NCBI RefSeq assembly: GCF_030020805.1
Contig: NZ_CP125098.1
Coordinates: 1,840,001-1,904,000, forward strand
Length of the DNA: 64,000 bases
DNA from: Paenibacillus sp. RC67
GTDB taxonomy: Bacteria; Bacillota; Bacilli; Paenibacillales; NBRC-103111
Reading direction: 5' to 3'
Shown piece by piece: positions 46,488 to 54,287 of the stretch. The position numbers were made by a program, and so were the translations under genes. Below the pieces are notes generated by a model. It did not search any database, was not told the origin of the DNA, and saw only the letters and a list, made by a program, of their open reading frames with translations. The stretch's first letter is position 1. The number at the start of each line of letters is the position of its first letter.

Positions 46488-46618
46488 CACCCGTATTCCT
46501 CATATTGTTCGTGATTCGACCACAGTATAGCATAAGCACAGTTCCAAGTATATACATCATAAGGCTCATCACAGCCATTTACAAATTGTTAATACAGCAG
46601 CCTAAACCTGGGGATTGC

Positions 46619-46655
46619 TTGACATTTAAAAATATTGTCACTACAATTTGTAGTG
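46619..46655 (+). promoter_or_regulatory. BlaI promoter with BlaI-type operator
   Basis: TTGACA (46619-46624), a 17-bp spacer and TACAAT (46642-46647). The 17-bp palindrome CACTACAATTTGTAGTG (46639-46655) overlaps the -10 and contains the TACA-n-TGTA core of BlaI/MecI operators. The repressor gene starts 14 bases later, so it is autorepressed. Confidence 0.85.
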
Positions 46656-46668
46656 AGAGGTGTGGCAA

Positions 46669-47082
46669 TTGAAAATTCATCATTTTAAGACGAACGAAAG
46701 CGGTTTGAACCGTTTCTTCGGAACCCTCGAAGCGAAGATTATGGAAGTTTTGTGGGAGGGACCTGAGAAGGCCATTAAAGAAGTTCAGCAAAGGCTTGAG
46801 CAGGAGAAGGCGGTTAACTTCAATACCGTAATGACGGTGATGAACCGGCTAGTGGAGAAAGGGATTTTGCAGAAACGGATGGAAGGCAGATCGTTCTTGT
46901 ACTGTCCGGTACTATCCAAAGAGCAGTTCATCGACACCCAGTCCAAAGAGCTTACGCATGAGCTTATCGAAGAATTTGGGCCGCTGGTCGTCAATCATAT
47001 GCTGGATGCTTTAGATGAAGCGGATCCGGTATTAATGGAGAAGTTGGAACAAAAAATAAAGCAGCTGAAAAAGGAAATGTAA
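46669..47082 (+). CDS. BlaI/MecI-family repressor
   Basis: About 137 aa. TTG 46669 is preferred because GAGAGG lies eight bases upstream; GTG 46660 would overlap that site. The winged helix is typical (LEAKIMEVLWEGPEKAIKEV, NFNTVMTVMNRLVEKGILQK), followed by a C-terminal dimerisation and cleavage region (TQSKELTHELIEEFGPLVVN). The copper-binding CxC motifs of CopY are absent, so it is of the protease-inactivated BlaI type. It is paired with an M56 protease four bases downstream. Confidence 0.92.
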   Translation: MKIHHFKTNESGLNRFFGTLEAKIMEVLWEGPEKAIKEVQQRLEQEKAVNFNTVMTVMNRLVEKGILQKRMEGRSFLYCPVLSKEQFIDTQSKELTHELIEEFGPLVVNHMLDALDEADPVLMEKLEQKIKQLKKEM

Positions 47083-47085
47083 TCC

Positions 47086-47955
47086 ATGCGGGATAATCGG
47101 TGGGAGTATCGATCCAGGTTGATTTTTATATCGGGAATGCTGGTGGCGGGCTTGATGCTTGTCCAAATGGGCATGTACATATTGCATCTTTTGGCCGGCT
47201 GGGAGATCAGGTATAACCTTATCCAATTATGCCACAGTGTCATGAAGTCTCTTGGTATTCAATGGATAGGGTATGTTTTGAACACGGTCGTATTTTATAC
47301 ATTTTCGATGTCCATCTGGATAGCGGCGAAGCAGCTGTATTTGTCGAGATTATTTAATAAAAAGCTGCTGGCCCGTCGTCATGAGCTGCTAACAAGAGAG
47401 ATCAACCAGAGGTTTCGCGGAGCGAGTGTAGAGGAACAGAAGATCATCGTTATAGAGAATGCCGCCCCATTGGCGTTTGCCATGGGTTTCATCAAGCCGC
47501 GGATCGTGTTATCTACCGGACTGATGGATCTGCTTGATTCGGACGAGCTGGAAGCCGTTGTCCATCATGAGATGTTTCATCGCAAGCATGGCGACCCTTT
47601 GAAAACATTCCTGATGTCACTCTTAGCCTCTGTTATGTGGTATATTCCGATTCTCAAATCATTCCATCACAACTATAAGATTGTGAGAGAAGTGCTGGCC
47701 GATAGCTATTCGATTGAGAAATCCGGCAGCTCTATCCCTCTGGGCAGTGCTTTGTTAAAGCTCCTCAAAGGAAAAGCGCCGGCACCTATGCCGATCTCGC
47801 ATGTCTCGTTCTCCGACACTTCCATTAATATGCGGATTCGACAACTGCTTGAGCCGCAAGCCGACTTTCCTTTAAATTGGCCGTTTACTCCAGCGCTAAT
47901 TTCACTGCAGGTGCTTTTTGCTCTATGTTCGATGTTTGTTTTAGTTATGCATTAG
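47086..47955 (+). CDS. M56-family membrane metallopeptidase (BlaR1-like, no sensor domain)
   Basis: 289 aa. Membrane helices near 16-44, 60-85, about 180-200 and the C-terminal 20 residues. The zinc protease motif H-E-M-F-H lies in VVHHEMFHRKHGDP (about residue 162), with the third ligand region LADSYSIEKSG. BlaR1 and MecR1 carry an extra extracellular penicillin-binding domain of about 250 residues; here the protein ends after the last helix, so the signal is not sensed that way. It probably cleaves the BlaI-type repressor encoded just upstream. Confidence 0.9.
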   Translation: MRDNRWEYRSRLIFISGMLVAGLMLVQMGMYILHLLAGWEIRYNLIQLCHSVMKSLGIQWIGYVLNTVVFYTFSMSIWIAAKQLYLSRLFNKKLLARRHELLTREINQRFRGASVEEQKIIVIENAAPLAFAMGFIKPRIVLSTGLMDLLDSDELEAVVHHEMFHRKHGDPLKTFLMSLLASVMWYIPILKSFHHNYKIVREVLADSYSIEKSGSSIPLGSALLKLLKGKAPAPMPISHVSFSDTSINMRIRQLLEPQADFPLNWPFTPALISLQVLFALCSMFVLVMH

Positions 47956-47988
47956 ATGGCCGCCGAAAGGCGTCTTTTAAGGCAGAAC

Positions 47989-48003
47989 ACTACGTTCTGT
48001 AGT
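47989..48003 (+). promoter_or_regulatory. Second BlaI-type operator before DsbA-like gene
   Basis: ACTAC GTTCT GTAGT is an inverted repeat with the same half-site (ACTAC/GTAGT) as the palindrome at 46639-46655. It lies between the M56 gene and the DsbA-like gene and suggests a second point of repression. A small CGCC-GAAA-GGCG hairpin with TCTTTT at 47961-47977 precedes it. Confidence 0.5.
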
Positions 48004-48087
48004 ATCATTGCTGCAACGAATGGAAACATTTTGGGAATACTTAGGCTGTTATCAGCCGCCGACTACGGAAAGAAAGAAGAGATCTCA

Positions 48088-48798
48088 TTGAAGCCTACAA
48101 CGAAAAAATCCGTTTATAAGGAACAGCGCAAGCAGGAGAAAATACAAGAGAAAAAGCGGATGCGTATGATCATGTGGATTACGGGCATATGTGTCGTTGC
48201 TATCATTGCCATTATTATCGCAGCTCTGCCTAAGCCGGCTCCTGTACAAATGCCTTATGAGACGATGCCAGCACTCGGAAGCTCGGATGCACCTGTCAAA
48301 ATCGTCGAGCTGGGCGATTACAAATGCCCGTCCTGCCAAGTCTTCAGTCAAAAGGTGGAGCCTCTGCTTAAAAAAGATTACATCGATACGGGCATCGCAT
48401 CGCTTCATTTTATGAACTACACGATCATTAGTCCAGAAGCGGATTCCTTGACGTCTGCTTTGGCTGGACAAGCCATCTTCCACCAAAATAACGAAGCCTA
48501 TTGGAAGTACTACGATGCAATGTACAAGAACCAAGGCGATGAAAAGAAAATATGGGCGACATCCGATTTTATTACGAATCTGGCGCGAAAGGAAAATCTT
48601 CAAATCGATTATGATAAGCTCCAGCAGGATATCGCCAATAAAACGTACAAGAAGGAAGTCGACGCACATAACGCCTTTGCCCGTAATAATCAAGTATTCA
48701 GCACGCCAACGTTATTCATTAACGGCAAAAAATTCGAAGACGTGTTTGACTACAATAAACTTAAGGCCGCTATTGAAAAGGCTCAAAAGGGTGAATAA
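48088..48798 (+). CDS. Membrane-anchored DsbA-family thiol oxidoreductase
   Basis: About 236 aa from a TTG at 48088; the frame is open back to 47956, but the upstream residues (including the BlaI operator) do not look coding. A charged N-terminus (KKSVYKEQRKQEKIQEKKRM) is followed by one membrane helix (about 30-50). An extracytoplasmic thioredoxin fold follows with C-P-S-C in LGDYKCPSCQVFSQ and the cis-Pro region STPTLFINGKKF. It is paired with a DsbB-like protein eight bases downstream, matching BdbD/BdbC of Bacillus. It introduces disulfides into exported proteins. Confidence 0.9.
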   Translation: MKPTTKKSVYKEQRKQEKIQEKKRMRMIMWITGICVVAIIAIIIAALPKPAPVQMPYETMPALGSSDAPVKIVELGDYKCPSCQVFSQKVEPLLKKDYIDTGIASLHFMNYTIISPEADSLTSALAGQAIFHQNNEAYWKYYDAMYKNQGDEKKIWATSDFITNLARKENLQIDYDKLQQDIANKTYKKEVDAHNAFARNNQVFSTPTLFINGKKFEDVFDYNKLKAAIEKAQKGE

Positions 48799-48806
48799 CA
48801 GCCGCT

Positions 48807-49247
48807 ATGCGATCTTTCAGTAAATTATACGGACTTTATATGGCGTGGGCCGTGTCGTTGGTTGCGGTAGGAGGGAGCCTCTTTTTTAGCGAGGTGATGC
48901 GTTATGAGCCGTGCAAGCTGTGCTGGTTTCAGCGTATTTTCATGTACCCTCTCGTCCTCTTGCTGGGTATGGCATGCTATAAAAACGACCGCCGACTGAT
49001 TCCTTATATTTTGCCGCTGAGCATCATTGGGGGCATGATATCGTTATATCATTATTCGGAGCAAAAAATTCCGGGACTAGCCAAGCTGCTGCCCTGCACG
49101 GTTGGCGTTCCTTGTAACGAAGATTATATTAATTGGCTCGGCTTCATTACGATTCCTCTGCTTGCTTTGATAGCGTTTATCCTGATCACTTGCTTATTGT
49201 GGATGGGCAGAACGAAAGGTGAGGAGTCTGAGGAAGAGCTAGACTAA
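48807..49247 (+). CDS. bdbC: DsbB-family disulfide oxidoreductase (BdbC type)
   Basis: A 146-aa membrane protein with four helices. The first redox pair is in YEPCKLCWFQRIFMYP (C-K-L-C) and the second in LLPCTVGVPCNEDY. Both pairs and the length match BdbC/DsbB. It reoxidises the DsbA-like partner encoded upstream and passes electrons to quinone. Last gene of the BlaI/M56/Dsb operon, followed by a terminator at 49387. Confidence 0.94.
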   Translation: MRSFSKLYGLYMAWAVSLVAVGGSLFFSEVMRYEPCKLCWFQRIFMYPLVLLLGMACYKNDRRLIPYILPLSIIGGMISLYHYSEQKIPGLAKLLPCTVGVPCNEDYINWLGFITIPLLALIAFILITCLLWMGRTKGEESEEELD

Positions 49248-49320
49248 TTGTCGGAAGAAAAGAGACTGTTACGAGGTCCAAGTCTGACGAGAATCCTGTT
49301 TTATCAGAAAGTGACTGATG

Positions 49321-49380
49321 GCGGAAGGGGATATCCTACCGGAGTAGCGTGTGACATCTGCTGTTTCATAGGTTTCTCAA
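49321..49380. repeat. Half copy of dispersed palindromic repeat
   Basis: GCGGAAGGGGATATCCTACC at 49321-49340 and GGAGTA after it match 32106-32135 with few changes. The similarity extends to the TTTCTCAA box (49373-49380 against 32164-32171). Only one arm is present, so this copy cannot fold like the full element. Confidence 0.6.
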
Positions 49381-49386
49381 CAATCT

Positions 49387-49412
49387 GGGACCGTTAATGC
49401 GGTCTCTTTTTT
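49387..49412 (+). terminator. Terminator of BlaI/Dsb operon
   Basis: GGGACCG (49387-49393) pairs with CGGTCTC (49400-49406), with one G-T pair and a short loop, followed by T6. It separates the disulfide operon from the copper ATPase gene. Confidence 0.75.
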
Positions 49413-49493
49413 GCGTGGAGGCATGATTGCTTCAGCCAGTCCATATATTGGTACTGTACAAGCGAGCATCCTTATAAAGGTGGAGTGAATCGA

Positions 49494-51743
49494 ATGAGTG
49501 TGACCTCTCCTACGGCAGTCCGGCAGGTTGTGTTGAATATATCGGGAATGACGTGCGCGGCTTGCGCCGTACGCATCGAGAAAGTAATAGGTAAAATGGA
49601 TGGAGTCGAGCAAATTCAGGTGAATTTGGCACTTCAGAGGGCGTCGATGTCGTTTGCTCCGGGCAGGATTACACTTCGTCACATTGAGGACAAGATCAAA
49701 CAGCTTGGTTACTCTTCCAGGGAGCATAATGCGTCTGAGGAGAACCGGAGCCGTACTGATCCATTTGAAATCACAAGGACCGGGACGATTCTTCTTATAT
49801 CTTTTATATTTATGGTTCCGTTTCTGTGGGCGATGGCCAGCCATCACACGTTGACTTCCTCCTTGTGGGTGCCCGAGCTCCTACTTAATCCATGGTTCCA
49901 GCTGGCTCTAGCGACACCGGTTCAATTTGGAATTGGACTGCCTTTTTACATACGGGCTTTCCAAGCAATCAAAAATGGCGGAGCCAACATGGATGTGCTC
50001 ATTGTGATGGGAACGTCGGCGGCGTATTTTTACAGCCACTATTTGATGTTTCATTCCGTAATGGGCCATACCGTAGGCTCCGCTCATCACGGCTCCCTGT
50101 ATTTCGATGCCAGTGTCATGATTATGACTATCGTCTGGTTCGGTAAATGGCTAGAAGCCTTATCCAAGCGTCGCACGCTGAAAAGCTTGCACCAGCTTCA
50201 TCAGCTTCGGCCGGAAACGGCTCAGGTGTTGAGGGAGAATAAGGAGATGCGCGTTGATTTGCAGGATGTGTCGGAGGGTGAGACCATCATTGTCCGGCCG
50301 GGTGAGAAGATTGCAGTTGACGGCATTATTCTGGAAGGCTATGCTTCCATCAATGAATCTATGATCAGTGGAGAAAGCATACCGGTTGACAAGCAGGTTG
50401 GGGACCGCGTCATTAGCGGGACGCTGAATCATAACGGGATGTTGAAAATAAAAGCGACAGAGGTGGGCAGCGAGACGACGCTTGCCAAGATGATTCAGCT
50501 GATGGAAGAGGCACAAAATTCCAAAGCGCCTATTCAGCGGATGGCGGATAAAATCTCGGGAGTTTTTGTCCCGATTATTATCGCTCTAGCCGCGATGACG
50601 TTTGCCTCATGGTATCTCATTGTTGAGCCAGGAGCGATGGGAGGCGCGTTGGAGAAAGCCATCGCGGTTTTGCTGATAGCATGCCCATGCGCATTAGGCT
50701 TGGCAACACCGACTTCTATTCTGGTAGGCTCGGGAAGAGCTGCGCAGCTCGGCATCTTGTTTAAAGAAGGCAAGCATCTGGAGATGCTCCCCGGCACGCA
50801 GGTCATTCTGATGGACAAAACAGGTACGATTACGATAGGCAAGCCGCAAGTACATGATGTGATGGCTGTAAAAAGGTCCAGTGAATCGCTAATGCGTCTG
50901 CTTGCAGGCGCTGAGCAAAATTCTGAGCATCCATTGGCTCGGGCCATTGTGGAGGCTGTTGTACAATCACACGCAGGCCAAGGTCAAAATGCGGAGAAGC
51001 TTCCGCTATGTGAGCGGTTCGAAGCTTCGGCGGGAAGCGGCATTCGCGCGGTGGTGGAAGGACAGACGATAATAGCCGGTAACCGGCATTGGCTACAGGA
51101 GCATGGAATCGCTCCGATTCCGCCATCCACCCGTATTGAGCGCTGGGAACAGCAGGGAAGCAATGTCGTCTATGTGGCGGTTAACGGGGAATGGGCCGGA
51201 GCCGTAGCTTTAAGCGATCAAATTAAGCCTTCCTCGCGACATGCGATCCAGCAGCTAAAAGCAATGGGGACAAGTGTCGTTATGGTAACCGGCGATCATC
51301 CGCAAACGGCACGGGCAATAGCTAAGCAAGTAGGAATACGGGAGGTTTACTCGGAGATGCTGCCGGAGCATAAGGCGGCTCTAGTGAATGAGCTGAAGCG
51401 GCAGGGGAAAAAGGTGGCTATGGTCGGCGATGGCATCAACGATGCTCCAGCATTGGCGGCAGCGGATACCGGCATCTCCGTATCGAGAGGAACGGACATT
51501 GCCAAAGCAGCTGCTGATATTGTGCTGCTGAAGGGCGATTTGAAAGGCATGGTCCGTGCTATCGGGATCAGCCGCCGGACGATGCAGATCATTCGGCAAA
51601 ATCTCGTGTTCTCGTTATTTTATAATGCACTTGCGATACCTTTTGCGGTTACAGGTTATTTGGCACCATGGGTTGCCTGTACTGCTATGGCATTCAGTTC
51701 GGTCACCGTCATTTGCAATTCTCTTCGCCTGCAGAAGGCCTGA
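49494..51743 (+). CDS. copA: Copper-translocating P1B-type ATPase
   Basis: About 749 aa. ATG 49494 follows AAAGGTGGAG. One N-terminal HMA domain (GMTCAACAVRIEK, C-A-A-C; B. subtilis CopA has two). Then membrane helices, actuator loop SGES in MISGESIPVDKQVGD, the ion-site CPC in IACPCALGLATP, phosphorylation site DKTGTIT, nucleotide motif SEHPLARAI and hinge GDGINDAPAL. The C-terminal helices hold the Cu(I) residues (M and SS in CTAMAFSSVTVICNSLRL). It exports Cu(I). No CsoR or CopZ gene is adjacent. Confidence 0.95.
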   Translation: MSVTSPTAVRQVVLNISGMTCAACAVRIEKVIGKMDGVEQIQVNLALQRASMSFAPGRITLRHIEDKIKQLGYSSREHNASEENRSRTDPFEITRTGTILLISFIFMVPFLWAMASHHTLTSSLWVPELLLNPWFQLALATPVQFGIGLPFYIRAFQAIKNGGANMDVLIVMGTSAAYFYSHYLMFHSVMGHTVGSAHHGSLYFDASVMIMTIVWFGKWLEALSKRRTLKSLHQLHQLRPETAQVLRENKEMRVDLQDVSEGETIIVRPGEKIAVDGIILEGYASINESMISGESIPVDKQVGDRVISGTLNHNGMLKIKATEVGSETTLAKMIQLMEEAQNSKAPIQRMADKISGVFVPIIIALAAMTFASWYLIVEPGAMGGALEKAIAVLLIACPCALGLATPTSILVGSGRAAQLGILFKEGKHLEMLPGTQVILMDKTGTITIGKPQVHDVMAVKRSSESLMRLLAGAEQNSEHPLARAIVEAVVQSHAGQGQNAEKLPLCERFEASAGSGIRAVVEGQTIIAGNRHWLQEHGIAPIPPSTRIERWEQQGSNVVYVAVNGEWAGAVALSDQIKPSSRHAIQQLKAMGTSVVMVTGDHPQTARAIAKQVGIREVYSEMLPEHKAALVNELKRQGKKVAMVGDGINDAPALAAADTGISVSRGTDIAKAAADIVLLKGDLKGMVRAIGISRRTMQIIRQNLVFSLFYNALAIPFAVTGYLAPWVACTAMAFSSVTVICNSLRLQKA

Positions 51744-51763
51744 AATTGTTTAATAAAAGAAAG

Positions 51764-51794
51764 AGAGCCTTCTCATGGCGGAAGGCTCTTTTTG
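51764..51794 (+). terminator. Terminator after copper ATPase
   Basis: AGAGCCTTC (51764-51772) pairs perfectly with GAAGGCTCT (51781-51789), followed by a T5 run. Confidence 0.9.
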
Positions 51795-51936
51795 TCCATT
51801 TTATTCAAATAAACGTATTCGGTTTAGCAGAGCACTCTTAAAAAAGTGCGGAAGTTCACGTGCTGGCAGCGAAAAAAGCCCGATAACGCTGAAAATGGAC
51901 CTCTGTCAAGAAAGTGGACACAGTCGTTATTCGAAA

Positions 51937-52761
51937 TTATGAAACCTTCTTCTTTTGTAAGAGGGCTGCATACTGAACCGGCGACAAATAACCCAGCGCA
52001 CTATGAATTCTTTTGCGATTGTAAAAGAATTCAATGTATCTGAAGATCGCTTGGTGGGCCTCTTTCTTTGTTTTGAACCTCGTGCAGTAAATGAGTTCTT
52101 TCTTCAATAGGCTGTGAAACGACTCGATGCAGGCGTTGTCATAGCAGTTCCCTTTTCGGCTCATGCTTGCTATCATTTTGTACTCACTAAGTTTGTTTCT
52201 GTAATCTTCTGAGGCGTACTGGGAGCCACGATCAGAGTGATGCAGGAGTCCCTTTTGGGGCTTCTTAGCCACATAGGCATCCTCTAACGCGCCTATAACG
52301 AGTTCAGTAGTCATGCGGTCGCCCAGACGCCAACCCACGATTTCACGGGTACAGAGATCCAGAATACTGGCTAGATAAAGCCGTCCTTCTCTACAAGGGA
52401 TGTAGGTGATGTCAGCTACCCATACCTTATTCGGTTGATTGACTTTAAAGCGTTGATTCAAAATATTGCGGGCGATAGGTAGATCGTGTTTCGAGTCAGT
52501 AGTTGGAACCTTAAAGCGGCGTGATACGCAGGAGCGTAAGCCTAACTCCTTCATGTAATTGCTCACCGTTCGTTCGGTGACCTGAACTTTCTCATTCAAG
52601 AGCATCTGAGTCAGCTTTGGGCTTCCATATCGCTTTTCTGAATCATCATAATGATATTGTATCCGCTCAAGAATAGCGGCTTTACGCTTGGTTTGGTTGC
52701 TTGGTTCTGCTTTCAACCATTTATAGAAACCGCTACGAGACACCTCTAAAACTTCGCACAT
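51937..52761 (-). CDS. IS3-family transposase OrfB (catalytic part)
   Basis: At least 275 aa from the internal ATG; in the fused product the frame runs back to the OrfA end (KKLRFQFIEAHRSEF and onward). HTH_21 region SRSGFYKWLKAEPSNQTKRK. The DDE integrase core has Asp in KVWVADITYI, Asp in LHHSDRGSQYASE and Glu in NACIESFHSLLKKE, with the usual tail (FFYNRKRIHSALGYLSPVQY). The full transposase is made by -1 frameshifting from OrfA. Confidence 0.95.
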   Translation of the reverse strand: MCEVLEVSRSGFYKWLKAEPSNQTKRKAAILERIQYHYDDSEKRYGSPKLTQMLLNEKVQVTERTVSNYMKELGLRSCVSRRFKVPTTDSKHDLPIARNILNQRFKVNQPNKVWVADITYIPCREGRLYLASILDLCTREIVGWRLGDRMTTELVIGALEDAYVAKKPQKGLLHHSDRGSQYASEDYRNKLSEYKMIASMSRKGNCYDNACIESFHSLLKKELIYCTRFKTKKEAHQAIFRYIEFFYNRKRIHSALGYLSPVQYAALLQKKKVS

Positions 52762-52808
52762 CTTCTCTACCTGAAACTCGGAACGATGAGCCTCAATGAA
52801 CTGAAATC

Positions 52809-53135
52809 TCAGTTTTTTTCCTTGCTGAAGATGTGCAGAGCCTTTTTTAAGATCGCTAATTCTTCCTGCAGGTCTGCTATTTCCCGTTCCTTTTGTTTGT
52901 TCTCTCGTTCCTGATCTTTGAGCTGCTGCTCCAGTTGACGTACTTTCTCTGGGCTAGCTAGGGTCTCATTTTCGAATTTCCGGTATTGTGAGATCCATTG
53001 ATGTAGCGTATTAGTTGGTATATTCAATTCCAAGGCTATATCCGCCACACTTTTCGTCTGCTCTTGAATGAATTTTACAGTTTCTCTTTTAAACTCTTCA
53101 TTATACCGTTGTCGTTTTTCTCCCATTTCGGACAC
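52809..53135 (-). CDS. IS3-family transposase OrfA
   Basis: 108 aa. Helix-turn-helix DNA-binding region (VADIALELNIPTNTLHQWIS) followed by a leucine-zipper-like coiled coil (VRQLEQQLKDQERENKQKER). It ends at TGA just after the slippery heptamer A AAA AAC (A7 at 52813-52819 on the minus strand). A -1 shift there continues into the OrfB frame. This is the standard programmed frameshift of the family. Confidence 0.93.
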   Translation of the reverse strand: MSEMGEKRQRYNEEFKRETVKFIQEQTKSVADIALELNIPTNTLHQWISQYRKFENETLASPEKVRQLEQQLKDQERENKQKEREIADLQEELAILKKALHIFSKEKN

Positions 53136-53195
53136 CTCTTTCTCGTTAAAGTCATTATGAGACCTTTCTTAACGTTGTGTCCACTTTTTATTCTA

Positions 53196-53693
53196 GTTGC
53201 AAAAACCGCGTTATCCTCCCCCATAGAGCAAGGCAGCTCATCTTAACGCTGCAAAACAACGTTAAGTCCCAACAACCCCGTCCAAGCAGCACAATAAGCA
53301 CATGAGCGACCAGATGAAGTGGCTACTCCACACTGAATTAAATATACCTTCCAAATAAGTCCTCAAATCAGTCTTAATTGGCATAAAGTAAAGGCTGCTG
53401 TGCCGAACATGAGGGATACAATGCTCGTAATAAGCTTTGGAATAGGCAGACCCTTCCCAGCTTAGCATCTCAAGCCTCATCAGATCGGGTATATTCACGG
53501 TATTAATAGAAGGAAAGGACGAACGGAAAAGCTGGAGCTCGGATTACATCTGGATAGTCGCTATGATCTGGTATGGGCTCAAATGGAGCCTGTTTCGAAA
53601 AAAAATTCTATAAATATGAAAGATATTTCACAATACTTCGTTATGACTATATGAGAGAATATAAAGCTGTGTAAGCGGCCGCACATAGCAAAG
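53196..53693. other. Gene-poor region right of the IS, possible decayed genes
   Basis: No convincing gene. A minus-strand 78-codon frame (53262-53498; IPDLMRLEMLSWEGSAYSKA) and a short plus-strand frame near 53525-53660 (KLELGLHLDSRYDLVWAQME) read like protein fragments but lack ribosome binding sites and recognised homology. They may be remnants left by IS activity. The right end holds the promoter of the ECF sigma gene. Confidence 0.4.
53617..53642 (+). promoter_or_regulatory. Candidate ECF-type promoter
   Basis: TGAAAG (53617-53622), a 16-bp spacer and CGTT (53639-53642) resemble the SigW-like consensus TGAAAC-N16-CGTA with one mismatch in each box. It lies 70 bp before the ECF sigma gene and suggests autoregulation. 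Confidence 0.45.
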
Positions 53694-53711
53694 AAAGGAG
53701 CACGTACTTTC

Positions 53712-54287
53712 ATGCATGAAAGATCTGAGCAAGAGCTCATAGAGCAGCTGCGTCGTGGAAATTTAGAAGCTTATTCGCCTCTAATAGAAAAGTATAAAGG
53801 CAGAATATACGGTCTCATGTATCGGATGGTCGGTCACGCGCAGGATGCCCAGGATTTGGCTCAGGAAGCTTTTATTAAAGCTTATAGTCGTATAGATAGT
53901 TTTCAAGACAACACCCATTTCTCATCCTGGTTATTTCGAATCGCAAGCAATCACTGCTTGGATGAATTGCGAAGGCGCAAACGAGCTCCACAAATCACTT
54001 CAGAAGAGGTCCGTATGATTGAATCCAAGACGCCCGAATCCATATATTTAGAAAAAGAACGGATTACGGTGCTGCAGGATCAGATTATGGCGTTGGATGA
54101 GGATTACCGGATGGTTGTCCTCCTGCGTTATGTAGAAGGACTCAGCTATAAGGAAATCGGTGAGGTTTTATCGCTTCCCGTTACTACGGTACAGATGCGG
54201 TTATATCGTGCGCACAACCGTCTGCGAGAACTTTGCATGAACTTGATCCGTAAAGGAGGTGCCTCCTATGAAATGCACAATATCTGA
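53712..54287 (+). CDS. ECF-type RNA polymerase sigma factor
   Basis: 191 aa. Sigma region 2 is GHAQDAQDLAQEAFIKAYSR with FSSWLFRIASNHCLDELRRR. Region 4 is VLLRYVEGLSYKEIGEVLSL followed by PVTTVQMRLYRAHNRLRE. AAAGGAG lies about 11 bases before the ATG. It overlaps the anti-sigma gene by 20 bp, so the two are translationally coupled. It belongs to the SigW/SigV-like envelope-stress group by sequence style. Confidence 0.95.
   Translation: MHERSEQELIEQLRRGNLEAYSPLIEKYKGRIYGLMYRMVGHAQDAQDLAQEAFIKAYSRIDSFQDNTHFSSWLFRIASNHCLDELRRRKRAPQITSEEVRMIESKTPESIYLEKERITVLQDQIMALDEDYRMVVLLRYVEGLSYKEIGEVLSLPVTTVQMRLYRAHNRLRELCMNLIRKGGASYEMHNI

Larger units (their letters stand above)
51904..53195 (-). mobile_element. 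IS3-family insertion sequence
   Basis: Element of about 1.29 kb with two minus-strand genes and inverted ends. AAAGTGGACACA (51911-51922) and TGTGTCCACTTT (53176-53187) are a perfect 12-bp inverted repeat, and similarity extends a few bases outward. Exact outer ends are uncertain (TGTCAAG at 51904 and TTATTCTA to about 53195). I could not see a clear 3-4 bp target duplication. Both open reading frames are intact, so the copy may be active. Confidence 0.9.

Noticed and set aside
46669..47082. CopY copper repressor for the downstream copper ATPase
   Set aside because: No CxC motifs at the C-terminus, an M56 partner is adjacent, and two terminators and a Dsb pair separate it from copA.
51830..51850. 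GCACT...AGTGC hairpin left of the IS as terminator or IS end
   Set aside because: Five-base stem without T-run, and it lies outside the 12-bp inverted repeats.
53262..53498. Minus-strand frame of 78 codons right of the IS
   Set aside because: Reads somewhat like protein but has no ribosome binding site or recognisable family; kept only as a possible remnant.
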